Source: a virus
Virus record (IMG/VR): IMGVR_UViG_3300022929_002740
Location: 1-63,917 of that record
DNA: 63,917 bases
Reading direction: 5' to 3' (one strand)
Positions 33,908 through 45,145 of the stretch are shown here, piece after piece; within the stretch, counting starts at the first letter, position 1; each line of letters starts with the position of its first letter. Both the position numbers and the translations under genes were made by a program. The notes beneath the pieces are model-generated. The model saw only the letters and a program-made list of their open reading frames with translations, did not search any database and had not been told where the DNA came from.

Positions 33908-36900
33908 TGAGCGAACGCAGTCCACGACCTATAAAGGCACCGATGATCACAAGACCAGGTGAGTCTAACGAACACTTTGGTACACGTAATATCTCAAACT
34001 TTTTACCAGAGATATTTCAAACACAGGTCAACAGACAGTTTTTAGATACTACTATGGAGCAATTACTCAGCAGTGGTAGCTTACAGCCTATTAGGAATTA
34101 TATAGGGCAACAGTATCTTAAAAATACTGTAGCTGACAACTACATCATTGATGATAGAAGCAATGACACATATCAGTTTACACCTGGACTTGTAAACAAA
34201 GATTCAGATCAAAACATACAAGGTGCAATGCCTTATGATGATCTTATTAATGCAATGAAATTTAATGAAGTTGATGTCAACAATCACAATAAGATACTAA
34301 ATGAAACTGCTTATACATTAGACTTGCCAATTAACTATGATATGTTTATAAACTATCACAAGTACTTTTGGCTGACTGATATTCTTCCGCCATGTAGTTT
34401 AAGTGCAGTGCTTGCTAATCCTATTGACATTGATACTATTATTGGCAGAACTTCTTATACTACACCTACACTAGTGAATGGTAAAACTCTCACACTACAA
34501 AACGGTATGAGAATTCGATTTACTCAATCTCAGTTTACTGAATTTACACAAACAGTTCCTGGTAATACAACATTCACAGTGGGTGCTTATTCTAACACTG
34601 TAAAAGTTTTTAAAAATAATCTAATACAAACAGTTACAACCGATTATACATATAACACTAATACTGGATTGATAACATTTACTACTGCACCAGCAGTAAA
34701 CGATGTAATACGAGTAACTAATTTTCATTCTTATAGTACAAGTGGGAATTATGAAGTTGACAGCATTTATATTGTGGATGGTGTAGGCACAGGTATTAAG
34801 TTAACTAAACAATACGAAGCAACTAGATATAATCATTATGCAAGACATTTTATTAATACAGCGATTTATGATACTCAGAATAGAAATGACTTTGTAGAAA
34901 CTCCTACGACATTCAGCTTTGATCCTACTGATACGGATCAATACAAAAACACAAAGCGTGACTATGTTGTTGAAGAGAGATGGGCAGCAGATCACAGTGC
35001 ATGGGCTAGAAGCAATTTATGGATACATGAAGATAGTGCGCAGGCTATGTGTGCATATCAAGATTTAACAGCTGGTGATTATATTGTTGATACATTCAGG
35101 GCTGTACGTCCTATCATTGAATACAAAGCAGGAATAGAAAAATATAACTTTGGTAAAAATCATATCTCATATGTTGATCATCTAGTAGAAGATAATATTG
35201 ATCCAGCCACAGCTATTGTTGGACAAACAGATTGGGATTGGACTATTTCTGGTATTACTACTCAATGGAGTTCTGGCAGTGGTTACGAACCAGGCGACTT
35301 AGTTTATTTGTCAGTAAACAGCAACATCACTTACTATGAATGTATTGCCAAACACACTGATCCAAAAGACCCTTCGCAGTCACAGAATTACAATTTTTGG
35401 AAAAGGATTGTGCCACAAGCACTGCAAAATAATGATATTGTAATGTTCTTGCAAACAACCAACAGTGTTTATAATAACAAAATTTTTAGAGTAAGTGGTG
35501 TAGGTACCAGCATTGTTTTAACAGAAATTTATGGCAGCGGAAGTACAGCTATTAATACCAATGACAAAGTTGTGATTATCAATGGTCACAATTCAATGAA
35601 GTTTGGTACAACTAACGAATTATCAGAGCCGTATGATGGAAGTGAATGGTATTGGAATGGCAGTGCATGGATTTATGGACAGCAAAAAACTGCACGTAGT
35701 TTTGGTATGCTGGCACAACTGTATGATATCAACAATGTAAAATTAGACAATACTGCTACATATCCTAACAGTAATTTCAAAGGTGGTTACATTTTTGATT
35801 ATGTTCATAACACAGCAAACCCAATAGATGCTGCACTAGGGTTTGGTGTCGATTATGTTGATTATGGTAACAGTCCGGGTATTAACTTTTCAGTTGATTT
35901 AGTAAACAAAAAATTCAAGTATACACAAAGCAGTCCAAACACTGAAAAGAGTCTTACACGATCAATAACTGGATACTATTATTATAAAATGTTAGATGGT
36001 ACTGCACACAACGGATGGGTAACTATTAGAAATAGCCAGCCAGTAAAACGTGTAGTAAGAAAAACAATAACAAAAGAAACAGCAGGGCAAACACTAAAAT
36101 TTGATCTAGGTCATAATAGTTTTGACAAAGACAAGTATTTTGTATTCACGAAAACCAGCGACGATAAACTTAAAGTAAGCAGTCAGAAAGATAGCAGTCT
36201 TACAAATAGACTAAATCTCATCAATGGCACATTACCTACACTGTTTATGAACACAGGAACAACATACACATTCCAAACACAATTTGCACAGAATCAAATT
36301 GAATTTGTAGATTTTGATGGCACAGCATTGGGCAGTGGGTTTACAAGAAGTTCTGGCACAGGCGATGTGTTTACATTTGCAATTGCAACACCAAGTCAAA
36401 CAGCAATCAAATATCGTGTTGTTGGCACAACTAACAAAGAAGGTATAATTTATATCAACACTGTTAGCGATTATACCAACATCACAGTATACCGAAACAG
36501 AACAAAAATAAGTGCATACAGTTTAAGTGGCAACATTCTTAGCATCACAGGTGCATCAGCTATAGATGATATTTACGAAGTAGAGTATTATACAGAAGCA
36601 GATTATAGTGATACAGTAGAAGGGTCACAACTGATAGCTGACACACAAACACATAATGCGCAAAATTTAGATTTTGCAAATATCAGTTTTGGAGATCTAG
36701 TAGAACACATTAGACAACAGATGACTGGGATCCCAGGATTTACAGGCGATTATTTTGGTATTAACAATTATAGACAACTACCGCATGTGCATGAATTTGG
36801 CGGTACTATTAGACAACAGCCATACAGTACAGAACTAGTAAATCAATTATTAATGGACAAAGATACTAATCCATACAGTAGTATTAAGTTTAATGCCAAT

Positions 36901-39900
36901 CAATACAGCATATTCAAAAAACAATTCAAACTCAAAGCAGCACAACTGCACAACACATTAGATATCACACAGTCTGTTTATACACTAGTGGATCGTACAT
37001 TAGAAGCAATGTTTGTAGGTAAAAATAAAAGTACACTGTTTGCCAACAGCAATATGGCTATGTACAGAGATTACGAAAGTGCAGACTATGGTTGGAACAA
37101 TCCTACAACACCTGTGTTCGATTTACCTGAAAGTGTTAACACATATGACGATGAACAAAATCATATACAGGTTTGGTTAAATGATGATGACGGTGCTGGA
37201 AACACCCGCTGGAGAGCTTTGATCAAAGATCAAGATTATACGCTAGGCAGTAACAAAATTACAGTGACAACAAACCCAACATTCCCATCAGGAGGACAAG
37301 CACAGTTACACGTAAGATGGTATCCTAGAGCAAGTGTTAGCTTTGTGCCACCTAGTGCAGTTAAACTAGGATTGTGTAAAAGTTACTTGCCTGAGCTACG
37401 CAGTGATTACAGCAAAGATAGCACAGGAACAGCCACAGATACAGTAATTGTTGGACATGACGGCAGTGTACATGTTCGCAATGGTACTGAACTATATGAT
37501 AGAAGTAAAGCAGGATTTGATCCTGTAGATGCTGCTCTGTGGGATCTAGAGTGTAGAATTTACAACAACATACAACATACAAAATTAGATAATGTAAAAA
37601 GTATAAAAACTTATACGCCTAATGCACACAGAGCAAATGTATACACATGGAACAAATTCCAAGACACTGTAAAAAGCGAATTTAACAAATGGAAAGTAGC
37701 TAATAATGTTACTGCTCTACAAAGTGATACCTACTATGATGCTAGTGACAAATGGACATGGAACTACAGCGATGTAACTCCGGGTATTGGCGGCTGGAGA
37801 GGATTGTATCATTACTTCTTTAACACAGATAGACCGCACACACATCCTTGGGAAATGATGGGATACAATCGCAAACCTAGCTGGTGGGACGCAAACTATA
37901 GCTGGACAGATGCTACTGAAAGAGCAAACTTAATCAATGCACTCAAGTACGGTAAAATTAATAATCCAGCACTAGACGCTGTATATGATATCAATTACAG
38001 CTATAACAATTATGATTGGGCAACCAACACATTAGTAACAAATGCAGGTGTACTAAATGATCCAGACACAGCTGGTGTTGTTGCTACGCCAACAGATCCT
38101 GCTCGTGCATTTGAGTTTGGAGACTGGGGTCCGGTAGAAGCTGAATGGAGACGCAGTGCTGAGTATAAAATTGTAGAATTTTTAGCACTACTTAAAGCAA
38201 GACCATTGATTGCTACCAACAACTATTTTGCTGTCAATGAAAGAAAAGAATCTACTCTCAGTAGTTTCGATAATGCACAATTGTATAATGGTACTGCAAA
38301 TCAACTAACAAGTTGGAATTCACATCAACTGAGTGGTAATATGCAAACTGGTAAAATTATTGAGGCTGTAAGAGTTGTCAATGGCGGTACAGGTTATACC
38401 AGTGCGCCTACAGTAAGTGTATATGATAACTTTGGACAAGATGCACAAATACAAACACACATCACAGGAGGTGTAGTTACAAGTGCTAGTGTGATCAATC
38501 CTGGTAAAAATTACTACAATAGACCAACATTAATATTAAGCACAGGTGCAGCAAAACTAGAGCCTATTCTAGCTGAAGATAGCAAACGCTACTTTATCGG
38601 TATGCAAAACAGTGTGATCGATTTTGCAAAAAGCAATAGTACAACAGTTGAAGAACTTCAAACTAGATTAGAAAATATGTCGTTTAGTACTGTAGCTAAA
38701 GCAGGCGGCTTTGTAAACAGCAATCAAAAATTTATGTTAGAAAGCAGTCAAGGCAAAGGTCGTGTATTTGTTCCAGAAGAAAACTTTAATACAATACTGT
38801 TTACAAACAGTCCTAATACTGAATACTTCTTTGGCGGAATTAAAATTGATAAAACAGCAAACGGGTATAAGATTGCAGGCTATGACAACAGTAAACTTAC
38901 ATTCAAATATTATGCTCCTGTAACCAGTAGTAATAAAATTAGTGCAGTTATAAGCAGTACTGAAGTGTTTAGATATACAGACTTTGAAACTGCTGAAAGT
39001 ACATTAGATTATAATACAGAACTATCAAGTATACAAGAAGTTTATAACTTTATTGTAGGGTATGGTTATTATCTAAACACAATTGGATTTACACAGCAAT
39101 GGCGTAGTGCTGCAAATGATTTTGTAACATGGGCATCCAGTGAAACAACTATTCAACTTAAAATTATTCCAGATAACACAAAGATCACAGTGCAAGATAG
39201 TACAAATGGATACTTTGATAATATCAATAATAGATATGATGGTATCTATAATGTTAACGATAGCAATGGAAATCAAATACAAACCAGCAAGTTGCTCATT
39301 GATAGAAATATATTAAGTCTTGACAAGGAAACAACATTTAGTGTAAAAGATAGTAGTGACGAAATATATGGAATAAGATTATACAAAACACAAGTAGAAC
39401 ATTTAATTGTGTTTGATAATATTACAAACTTTGATGATGTAGTGTATGATCCTGCTATTGGACAGCGTCATAATAGAATTGTGTGGCAAGGTACAAGAAC
39501 CAAAGACTGGAACGGACGATTCTACAGTCCGGGTTTTGTAATCACTGATAATACAATTATTCCAAACTATGACACAGTTGCAAAAGAACTTGATCAATAC
39601 TACGGAAGAACTGCAAATCTTAGCAATAGTCAAATCAGTAACGTTGCAAAATACAACAGCGGATACAATAAACCACAATGGGCAGATAATTTAGATATCG
39701 ACGATGATACATTGTTTGAATTTGTACAAGGCAGTCTCAAGTATAAAGGTACCAAGTATGCACTAGATGCATTTGCAAGAAACAAAAGTTTATTTGATGC
39801 TGATGCTACGATTGACCTACACGAAGAATGGGCTATTAGAATTGCAGACTTTGGAGATACAAGAAGCAGAGATACAATAGAGTTTCAACTGACTCCAGAC

Positions 39901-42900
39901 TTGCTTACCACTAGTCCTCAATCTATTAGATTTACAAAAGGTGAATTAAATGATACGCTTACAGATTTAACAATTGACGTTGATAGTAATAGTCCGTTAC
40001 TTGTAACTGGATCTCCAGGCAACAACTTTACAACAAGAGCGGTAAACACTTATTCGGGCAGTACAGCTGATGAATATCACAGCGACTTTGTAAACAGCGG
40101 GTTACCACTTACAACAGAAACAGACTATCAAGTTATTAATAGACAAGATATGTTATCTCTAGTAGAAAACTCAAATGATACATACGACTTCAGCGGCAAC
40201 TGGAGAGATGTACTACCTTGGGATCCTTATATTAGTTACAAATACAATGACAAAGTACTGTATGAAGGACGTAGCTGGGCGATGCTAGATCCAGATGGTA
40301 GTAGTGGTATTAGTACAGGCAACGATCCAATTGAAGTTATAGGAACAATTACACTTCCTACTGTGCCTGCAAGCGGTGGCACATTGGTGTTAGACAATAC
40401 AACAGTAACACTATCTAAAACTTCTACAACAACAACACTTGGTGTTATTAACATTATTGGAACGCAAGATATTGCCAGCAGTAATGTTGTAACACATGGT
40501 AGTACAGTTGTACTAGGAGAAACAAGTGCGCTAGCTCAAACTATTACATTTAGCAATCCAGTAACAACTACAACTTATAATGATGTTGTTAAAACAGGAA
40601 CTGTGAGTAATCCTAACTTTGTAGGCAGTGCAACCAAAACATTAATCATTGACGGACAAACAGTTACGTTTAATGATACTGTGGCAACCACAACAAATAT
40701 TACTGCCCAAGCAGCATTGGAAAACGGTTTCAATGCAAACAGTTTTAATAATGCAGTAAGTTTAGCTACCAACAGGATCAATGCCTTAGAAGCATTGAGA
40801 ACAGCATACATTAGTGCAAACAGCAGTAGTGCTTGGCAAACATTTATTACAACTTATTTTACAAATAATGCTGGTATAAATTTAAGTCAACTGTTAGTTG
40901 AACACGGGACCAGTCCAAGTTACGTCACACAGCTAGAAAGTTTAATTACAAATGATGTTGCTCTTATCAATGAGCAAACAGGAAACAGTTACGTAGCAAG
41001 TGCAGTAATTAGTGGCAGCACAGTAATACCAAACAGTGATATTGTAGCAACACAAAACGCTGTAGACAATGGTGTATACATCGACGATTTTGCTACATAT
41101 GTTAAAGGTAATCCAAGTGTAACTCTTGCTACAACTACTGTGGTTGCTACACAAAGCGGTACAACTTTTAAAACTTATACTTTGGCAGGAATTGTACAAG
41201 AAATTAATGACGCAGGTATTCCCAACGTTGTTGCAACCAATACAGGTACATTTTTAAGATTGACAAAAACAACCAGTACACCTACTGTAGCATTTGATTT
41301 AACACTCAGTGTAGGAACTGCAAATAACGATGTAGGTTTTAGCACACAAACAGAAACAATTGCTGCAACAAGTAGTACCTCAACTGGCTTCCCTAATTTA
41401 ACACTACAACAAACTGTTGATCAAATTAATGCTGCTGGTATTACAGGTATAACAGCAAGTATCAATGCAAACAACACAAACCTATTACAGATTAACAGCA
41501 ACAGAGCAACACTGTACATAGGTAACGGAACTGCAAACAGTGTAATAGGTGTTACACCAGGCGTTACACCTGCAGGATCTACTACAACCACAAGTAACAT
41601 AAGTCTTGATATTAACGATATTGTTGATAAAATTAATCAAGCTGGCATCAGTGGAGTAAGTGCAAGCAACAGTAACAACAGACTAAAACTGGTTAGTGTT
41701 AACAGTCAGTTTGTGATTGGCGCAGGATCAAGTAACGGTCAAGTGGGATTGGTTGCACAAACATACAACAGTGCAACGGTACAAGTTGGCAATGTGTTTA
41801 ATGCTATTGTAGGCAGTGACAACAATCAAGTGTTTAGAGAAATGACAAATGATCCAAACATTTTTAGTATTCATATTGCAGATGACAGCGTTGAAAGCAA
41901 CTACAATTTAGGATATCAAGTATATCAAACAATGGATCTAAGCATGTATGTTAATTATAGTTGTGCAGGAATTATTGATGCTGACGAAGCTGAAATAACT
42001 GTTGCAAGATACCCTAGTAATTTAACACAAGCACACAATTTGTCTGTTGGCGATTATGTGTTGATCAGAGGTAGTACAACTATTCCTAGCATTGATGGTA
42101 TTCACAGAGTACACAAAGTAGACAGTGACAATGTAACCAAGTTTTATATTGATCAATATATTACACAAGAAGGCAGCGGCGGAAACATTTATCCTCTGCG
42201 TCCTGTGAGATTCAGCACTTTCAATGAACTAGACAGTGTAAAGAACAATCAAGTTAATGGTGTGTACAAATATAACTTTGGTGGTTTCAGACAAAACAAC
42301 ACATCTCAGCCAATATATGCATATGTGGACAATGACGGTACAAACAAAAGTGCAGTTTACAAATGGAGTGGGTTGTGGACCAATGCCAATGGACATTACA
42401 ATGGAGTATTTGAAAAAGTACGCACAGGTAATACACAAGCAAGAAATGATTTAATAGAAAATGTAAAAATATACGATGCACTTAATAGAAGTAGTATTGC
42501 AAATATTGAGACATGGGATCCAGCAAAAGGCATTATATTTGGATTTGTTGACAAGGAAATCGATTATAAATTAGCAAGTGATATTGCCAGCTACAATTAT
42601 AATAGTATCGACGGCGAAGTTGTAAACACTAGTTCATGGACAGAAGAATATGTTGGTGTGCGTTGGTGGGATATAAGCACAGCGATTTATTTAGATTACG
42701 AACAAAGCACAATAGACTATCAACAGATGAACTGGGGTAGACTTGCAACAGGTGCTAGTATTGATATATACGAATGGACACGTAGTCCTGTGCTTCCAGA
42801 ACAATGGCAAGATGCAGTAGATGCAGAAATAGTTATCGATGGTAATGTTGCAAGTGGACAAGCACACTTTACAGTAGTTGATAACGAACGTATATACAAT

Positions 42901-45123
42901 TGGACAGAGCAAGTTTATTACAATCCTAAAACACGTAGAAATGAAACTGTTTACTATTTCTGGGTAAAAAATAAATTAAGTTTCAGTGGTATAAGACAAT
43001 ACAATGTTACACAACTCAGTCAGATACTTGCCAATCCAGAAGCATTTGGATTGAGCTGGGCTGCGGCTAGTGGCAGTAGTCAACTGTTTTTGAGTAATGT
43101 AAGCAACTATGTAACCAAATACAGTGTAGTGCAGATTAACCAGCGTTATCCAGATAGTAACAGTATGCCGTTGAATGAATGGACACTGTTAGCAGAAAAC
43201 GATCCTAACACAACTATTCCAGAATACTTGCACATTAAAATGCGTGATAGTCTAACAGGATTCAACAACTATTCAATTGATAGTACATATACAACTTGGG
43301 GTAGCAGCACAGTATATGCCAAAGATGCAGTTGTTAAAGAAGGTAATGATTACTATATCAGCTTACAGTCTAACAATCAGTCACAACAACCAAGTTTAGA
43401 CACAGATATGAGTCACTGGAGTAAAATTTACGATTACAGTTTTGTAGACGGAACACAAGTAGATGATATACGAATTTGGAGAGGACAACATGTTCCAGAT
43501 TTAGATTTACACGAATACAATCGTTACGGTCATCTTGTGCGTCCAAGACAAAGTTTGTTTAGAGACTTAGTTGAAGCAAGACACAACTTCGTTTATACAG
43601 TAAACGATATGCTGAGTCAAGTAAACGTTGTAGACGAATTGCAAAATTGGGAAGATACATTTGAAACTACATTTAGCAGAGGCGCAGTAACATATGATGT
43701 TAAAGACTATGTAAATTTAACAGACTTTAAACTGATAGAAAAGAATTCAGCAGGCACTGTAACATATAGATTTGATACAAACACTGTTCCTGACTTTGTA
43801 TATGATTCGGATCAAGAATATTTGAATGCAGGCGAACCGCCAGAAGGCAGTTATGTTTTAATCAAACATGACTTGGGTTCAGATTTAGTTGACAGGAAAA
43901 AAATGTATCACTTTGTTGGTGGGACAGATAAACTTGTTTTCAAAGAAAAGTCAACAGTACAACTCAGTGAAGAGATGTGGTTACAAAGTAAGTTTGGACA
44001 CGGGTTTGACAGTATGAGCTATGATCTTATGCCGTTTGACAGTGATAGCAGTATTGTAATAGGACATTTAATGGATCTATTGCGTAAAAATGTTTTTGTA
44101 GGCAGACATCATGTGATGTATAACAAGCTATGGTTTAAGTTATTATACAGTGCAGTATTACAAAACACCACAGACGATTTTGCATTCAAAACAACTTATG
44201 TTAGATTGCGTGTTAATCATCCTCTATTACTCAACAAATCAACTTATCAAAGATTTGGTGTAGATGTTGTTGAAAAATACTTTGACACAATCAAACCTTT
44301 CCATACAAAACTACTAGACTTGGTGGATAGTAACACACATGGTGAAGCTACAAACATCGAGATCGACGAGCAAAGCAGAAATACTGATATTACTATGGTG
44401 TATGGTGATCACACACTTAGAGATTGGGCATGTGATCAAGTGTTGCTAGGCGGCGACTTTACAAGTACACCCACTGGAAATGAGGATATTTCCACATTCA
44501 CTACTCTTGACGCAAACTTAGATTACATATATAATGGAAATCTGTTTGACCAACCTGCGTGTGAAGGATGGGGTGAAGAACTTTACCCAACTGACTTTGT
44601 AGAAAACATTAGTATAGCAGTACAAACAAACGCTAGCGGAAGCACAGAAACCGCAGATACTAGAACTTATAGAATGACGCAATATCAACCAATGGACATA
44701 CACATAAGTAATGTTATTGTTGATGCTAATAAAACTACAACCACTGCAAATGTTTCTGGTACAGATACAATAATTCCAGTAACAAATGCTGCACTGCTTG
44801 ATGATCCAAACACTGTGTTTGGAAAAGGTGAAGTACCATGTGTGGTATATATAGATGGTGAACGTATTGAATACAACGCAATAAGTGGAAACAACTTATT
44901 GTTCTGTATTAGAGGTACATTAGGTACAAGTGCAAAAGCACATAATAGTGGTGCAACTGTAATTAACAGTGGCCCAACAACACGTATACCTACGCTAGAG
45001 AAGTTCTCTGATCACGGAGATAACTTGCGTATGGCATACAATGATAGCGGTGTTAGTCTTAGTGCCGCAGGAATTTCGCCCGAGCATGCATTTATAAGAA
45101 ATGCGGGTCAAGGATCGATATAA
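33907..45123 (+). CDS. Giant baseplate wedge protein, gp7-position (3738 aa)
   Basis: A single uninterrupted frame of 3738 codons after gp6, where T4 has gene 7 (1032 aa). The N-terminus ('GTRNISNFLPEIFQTQVNRQ' and 'PINYDMFINYHKYFWL') resembles large baseplate proteins of marine T4-like phages. Modules seen: a 'TFTVGA...NN.IQTVTTDY' fibre-type beta module (about 220-275); carbohydrate-binding-like W/Y/GD segments near 455-500, 2100-2125 and 3130-3175; a 'VNGGTGYTSAPTVSV' repeat near 1490, as in gp6; and three flagellin-hook IN-like repeats (about 2410-2620). The stop overlaps a late promoter. It probably extends the wedge periphery and binds host glycans; both roles are inferred. No frameshift or stop is seen. 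Confidence 0.82.
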   Translation: MSERSPRPIKAPMITRPGESNEHFGTRNISNFLPEIFQTQVNRQFLDTTMEQLLSSGSLQPIRNYIGQQYLKNTVADNYIIDDRSNDTYQFTPGLVNKDSDQNIQGAMPYDDLINAMKFNEVDVNNHNKILNETAYTLDLPINYDMFINYHKYFWLTDILPPCSLSAVLANPIDIDTIIGRTSYTTPTLVNGKTLTLQNGMRIRFTQSQFTEFTQTVPGNTTFTVGAYSNTVKVFKNNLIQTVTTDYTYNTNTGLITFTTAPAVNDVIRVTNFHSYSTSGNYEVDSIYIVDGVGTGIKLTKQYEATRYNHYARHFINTAIYDTQNRNDFVETPTTFSFDPTDTDQYKNTKRDYVVEERWAADHSAWARSNLWIHEDSAQAMCAYQDLTAGDYIVDTFRAVRPIIEYKAGIEKYNFGKNHISYVDHLVEDNIDPATAIVGQTDWDWTISGITTQWSSGSGYEPGDLVYLSVNSNITYYECIAKHTDPKDPSQSQNYNFWKRIVPQALQNNDIVMFLQTTNSVYNNKIFRVSGVGTSIVLTEIYGSGSTAINTNDKVVIINGHNSMKFGTTNELSEPYDGSEWYWNGSAWIYGQQKTARSFGMLAQLYDINNVKLDNTATYPNSNFKGGYIFDYVHNTANPIDAALGFGVDYVDYGNSPGINFSVDLVNKKFKYTQSSPNTEKSLTRSITGYYYYKMLDGTAHNGWVTIRNSQPVKRVVRKTITKETAGQTLKFDLGHNSFDKDKYFVFTKTSDDKLKVSSQKDSSLTNRLNLINGTLPTLFMNTGTTYTFQTQFAQNQIEFVDFDGTALGSGFTRSSGTGDVFTFAIATPSQTAIKYRVVGTTNKEGIIYINTVSDYTNITVYRNRTKISAYSLSGNILSITGASAIDDIYEVEYYTEADYSDTVEGSQLIADTQTHNAQNLDFANISFGDLVEHIRQQMTGIPGFTGDYFGINNYRQLPHVHEFGGTIRQQPYSTELVNQLLMDKDTNPYSSIKFNANQYSIFKKQFKLKAAQLHNTLDITQSVYTLVDRTLEAMFVGKNKSTLFANSNMAMYRDYESADYGWNNPTTPVFDLPESVNTYDDEQNHIQVWLNDDDGAGNTRWRALIKDQDYTLGSNKITVTTNPTFPSGGQAQLHVRWYPRASVSFVPPSAVKLGLCKSYLPELRSDYSKDSTGTATDTVIVGHDGSVHVRNGTELYDRSKAGFDPVDAALWDLECRIYNNIQHTKLDNVKSIKTYTPNAHRANVYTWNKFQDTVKSEFNKWKVANNVTALQSDTYYDASDKWTWNYSDVTPGIGGWRGLYHYFFNTDRPHTHPWEMMGYNRKPSWWDANYSWTDATERANLINALKYGKINNPALDAVYDINYSYNNYDWATNTLVTNAGVLNDPDTAGVVATPTDPARAFEFGDWGPVEAEWRRSAEYKIVEFLALLKARPLIATNNYFAVNERKESTLSSFDNAQLYNGTANQLTSWNSHQLSGNMQTGKIIEAVRVVNGGTGYTSAPTVSVYDNFGQDAQIQTHITGGVVTSASVINPGKNYYNRPTLILSTGAAKLEPILAEDSKRYFIGMQNSVIDFAKSNSTTVEELQTRLENMSFSTVAKAGGFVNSNQKFMLESSQGKGRVFVPEENFNTILFTNSPNTEYFFGGIKIDKTANGYKIAGYDNSKLTFKYYAPVTSSNKISAVISSTEVFRYTDFETAESTLDYNTELSSIQEVYNFIVGYGYYLNTIGFTQQWRSAANDFVTWASSETTIQLKIIPDNTKITVQDSTNGYFDNINNRYDGIYNVNDSNGNQIQTSKLLIDRNILSLDKETTFSVKDSSDEIYGIRLYKTQVEHLIVFDNITNFDDVVYDPAIGQRHNRIVWQGTRTKDWNGRFYSPGFVITDNTIIPNYDTVAKELDQYYGRTANLSNSQISNVAKYNSGYNKPQWADNLDIDDDTLFEFVQGSLKYKGTKYALDAFARNKSLFDADATIDLHEEWAIRIADFGDTRSRDTIEFQLTPDLLTTSPQSIRFTKGELNDTLTDLTIDVDSNSPLLVTGSPGNNFTTRAVNTYSGSTADEYHSDFVNSGLPLTTETDYQVINRQDMLSLVENSNDTYDFSGNWRDVLPWDPYISYKYNDKVLYEGRSWAMLDPDGSSGISTGNDPIEVIGTITLPTVPASGGTLVLDNTTVTLSKTSTTTTLGVINIIGTQDIASSNVVTHGSTVVLGETSALAQTITFSNPVTTTTYNDVVKTGTVSNPNFVGSATKTLIIDGQTVTFNDTVATTTNITAQAALENGFNANSFNNAVSLATNRINALEALRTAYISANSSSAWQTFITTYFTNNAGINLSQLLVEHGTSPSYVTQLESLITNDVALINEQTGNSYVASAVISGSTVIPNSDIVATQNAVDNGVYIDDFATYVKGNPSVTLATTTVVATQSGTTFKTYTLAGIVQEINDAGIPNVVATNTGTFLRLTKTTSTPTVAFDLTLSVGTANNDVGFSTQTETIAATSSTSTGFPNLTLQQTVDQINAAGITGITASINANNTNLLQINSNRATLYIGNGTANSVIGVTPGVTPAGSTTTTSNISLDINDIVDKINQAGISGVSASNSNNRLKLVSVNSQFVIGAGSSNGQVGLVAQTYNSATVQVGNVFNAIVGSDNNQVFREMTNDPNIFSIHIADDSVESNYNLGYQVYQTMDLSMYVNYSCAGIIDADEAEITVARYPSNLTQAHNLSVGDYVLIRGSTTIPSIDGIHRVHKVDSDNVTKFYIDQYITQEGSGGNIYPLRPVRFSTFNELDSVKNNQVNGVYKYNFGGFRQNNTSQPIYAYVDNDGTNKSAVYKWSGLWTNANGHYNGVFEKVRTGNTQARNDLIENVKIYDALNRSSIANIETWDPAKGIIFGFVDKEIDYKLASDIASYNYNSIDGEVVNTSSWTEEYVGVRWWDISTAIYLDYEQSTIDYQQMNWGRLATGASIDIYEWTRSPVLPEQWQDAVDAEIVIDGNVASGQAHFTVVDNERIYNWTEQVYYNPKTRRNETVYYFWVKNKLSFSGIRQYNVTQLSQILANPEAFGLSWAAASGSSQLFLSNVSNYVTKYSVVQINQRYPDSNSMPLNEWTLLAENDPNTTIPEYLHIKMRDSLTGFNNYSIDSTYTTWGSSTVYAKDAVVKEGNDYYISLQSNNQSQQPSLDTDMSHWSKIYDYSFVDGTQVDDIRIWRGQHVPDLDLHEYNRYGHLVRPRQSLFRDLVEARHNFVYTVNDMLSQVNVVDELQNWEDTFETTFSRGAVTYDVKDYVNLTDFKLIEKNSAGTVTYRFDTNTVPDFVYDSDQEYLNAGEPPEGSYVLIKHDLGSDLVDRKKMYHFVGGTDKLVFKEKSTVQLSEEMWLQSKFGHGFDSMSYDLMPFDSDSSIVIGHLMDLLRKNVFVGRHHVMYNKLWFKLLYSAVLQNTTDDFAFKTTYVRLRVNHPLLLNKSTYQRFGVDVVEKYFDTIKPFHTKLLDLVDSNTHGEATNIEIDEQSRNTDITMVYGDHTLRDWACDQVLLGGDFTSTPTGNEDISTFTTLDANLDYIYNGNLFDQPACEGWGEELYPTDFVENISIAVQTNASGSTETADTRTYRMTQYQPMDIHISNVIVDANKTTTTANVSGTDTIIPVTNAALLDDPNTVFGKGEVPCVVYIDGERIEYNAISGNNLLFCIRGTLGTSAKAHNSGATVINSGPTTRIPTLEKFSDHGDNLRMAYNDSGVSLSAAGISPEHAFIRNAGQGSI
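41160..41770 (+). repeat. Three protein-level repeats resembling the flagellin hook IN motif
   Basis: Inside the giant gene, three units about 220 bp apart encode 'IVQEINDAGIPNVVAT', 'TVDQINAAGITGITAS' and 'IVDKINQAGISGVSAS', each followed by a short 'LRL' or 'LKL' strand and an 'IG.GTAN..IG'-type segment. The pattern matches the IN repeats of flagellar hook-associated proteins. DNA identity is low, so these are old duplications. Confidence 0.65.
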
Positions 45124-45126
45124 ATA
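45119..45126 (+). promoter_or_regulatory. Late promoter TATAAATA overlapping the giant gene's stop codon
   Basis: TATAAATA uses the TAA stop of the 3738-codon gene (45121-45123). It lies 20 nt upstream of the ATG at 45146 and would give the small tail genes a transcript independent of the 11-kb gene. Confidence 0.78.
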
Positions 45127-45145
45127 TTATAAATTGGAAAAGACT

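Noticed and set aside
45101-45145. Upstream in-frame ATG extending the 200-residue structural protein
   Set aside because: It lies inside the giant gene and upstream of or within the late promoter; the ATG at 45146 has a ribosome binding site.
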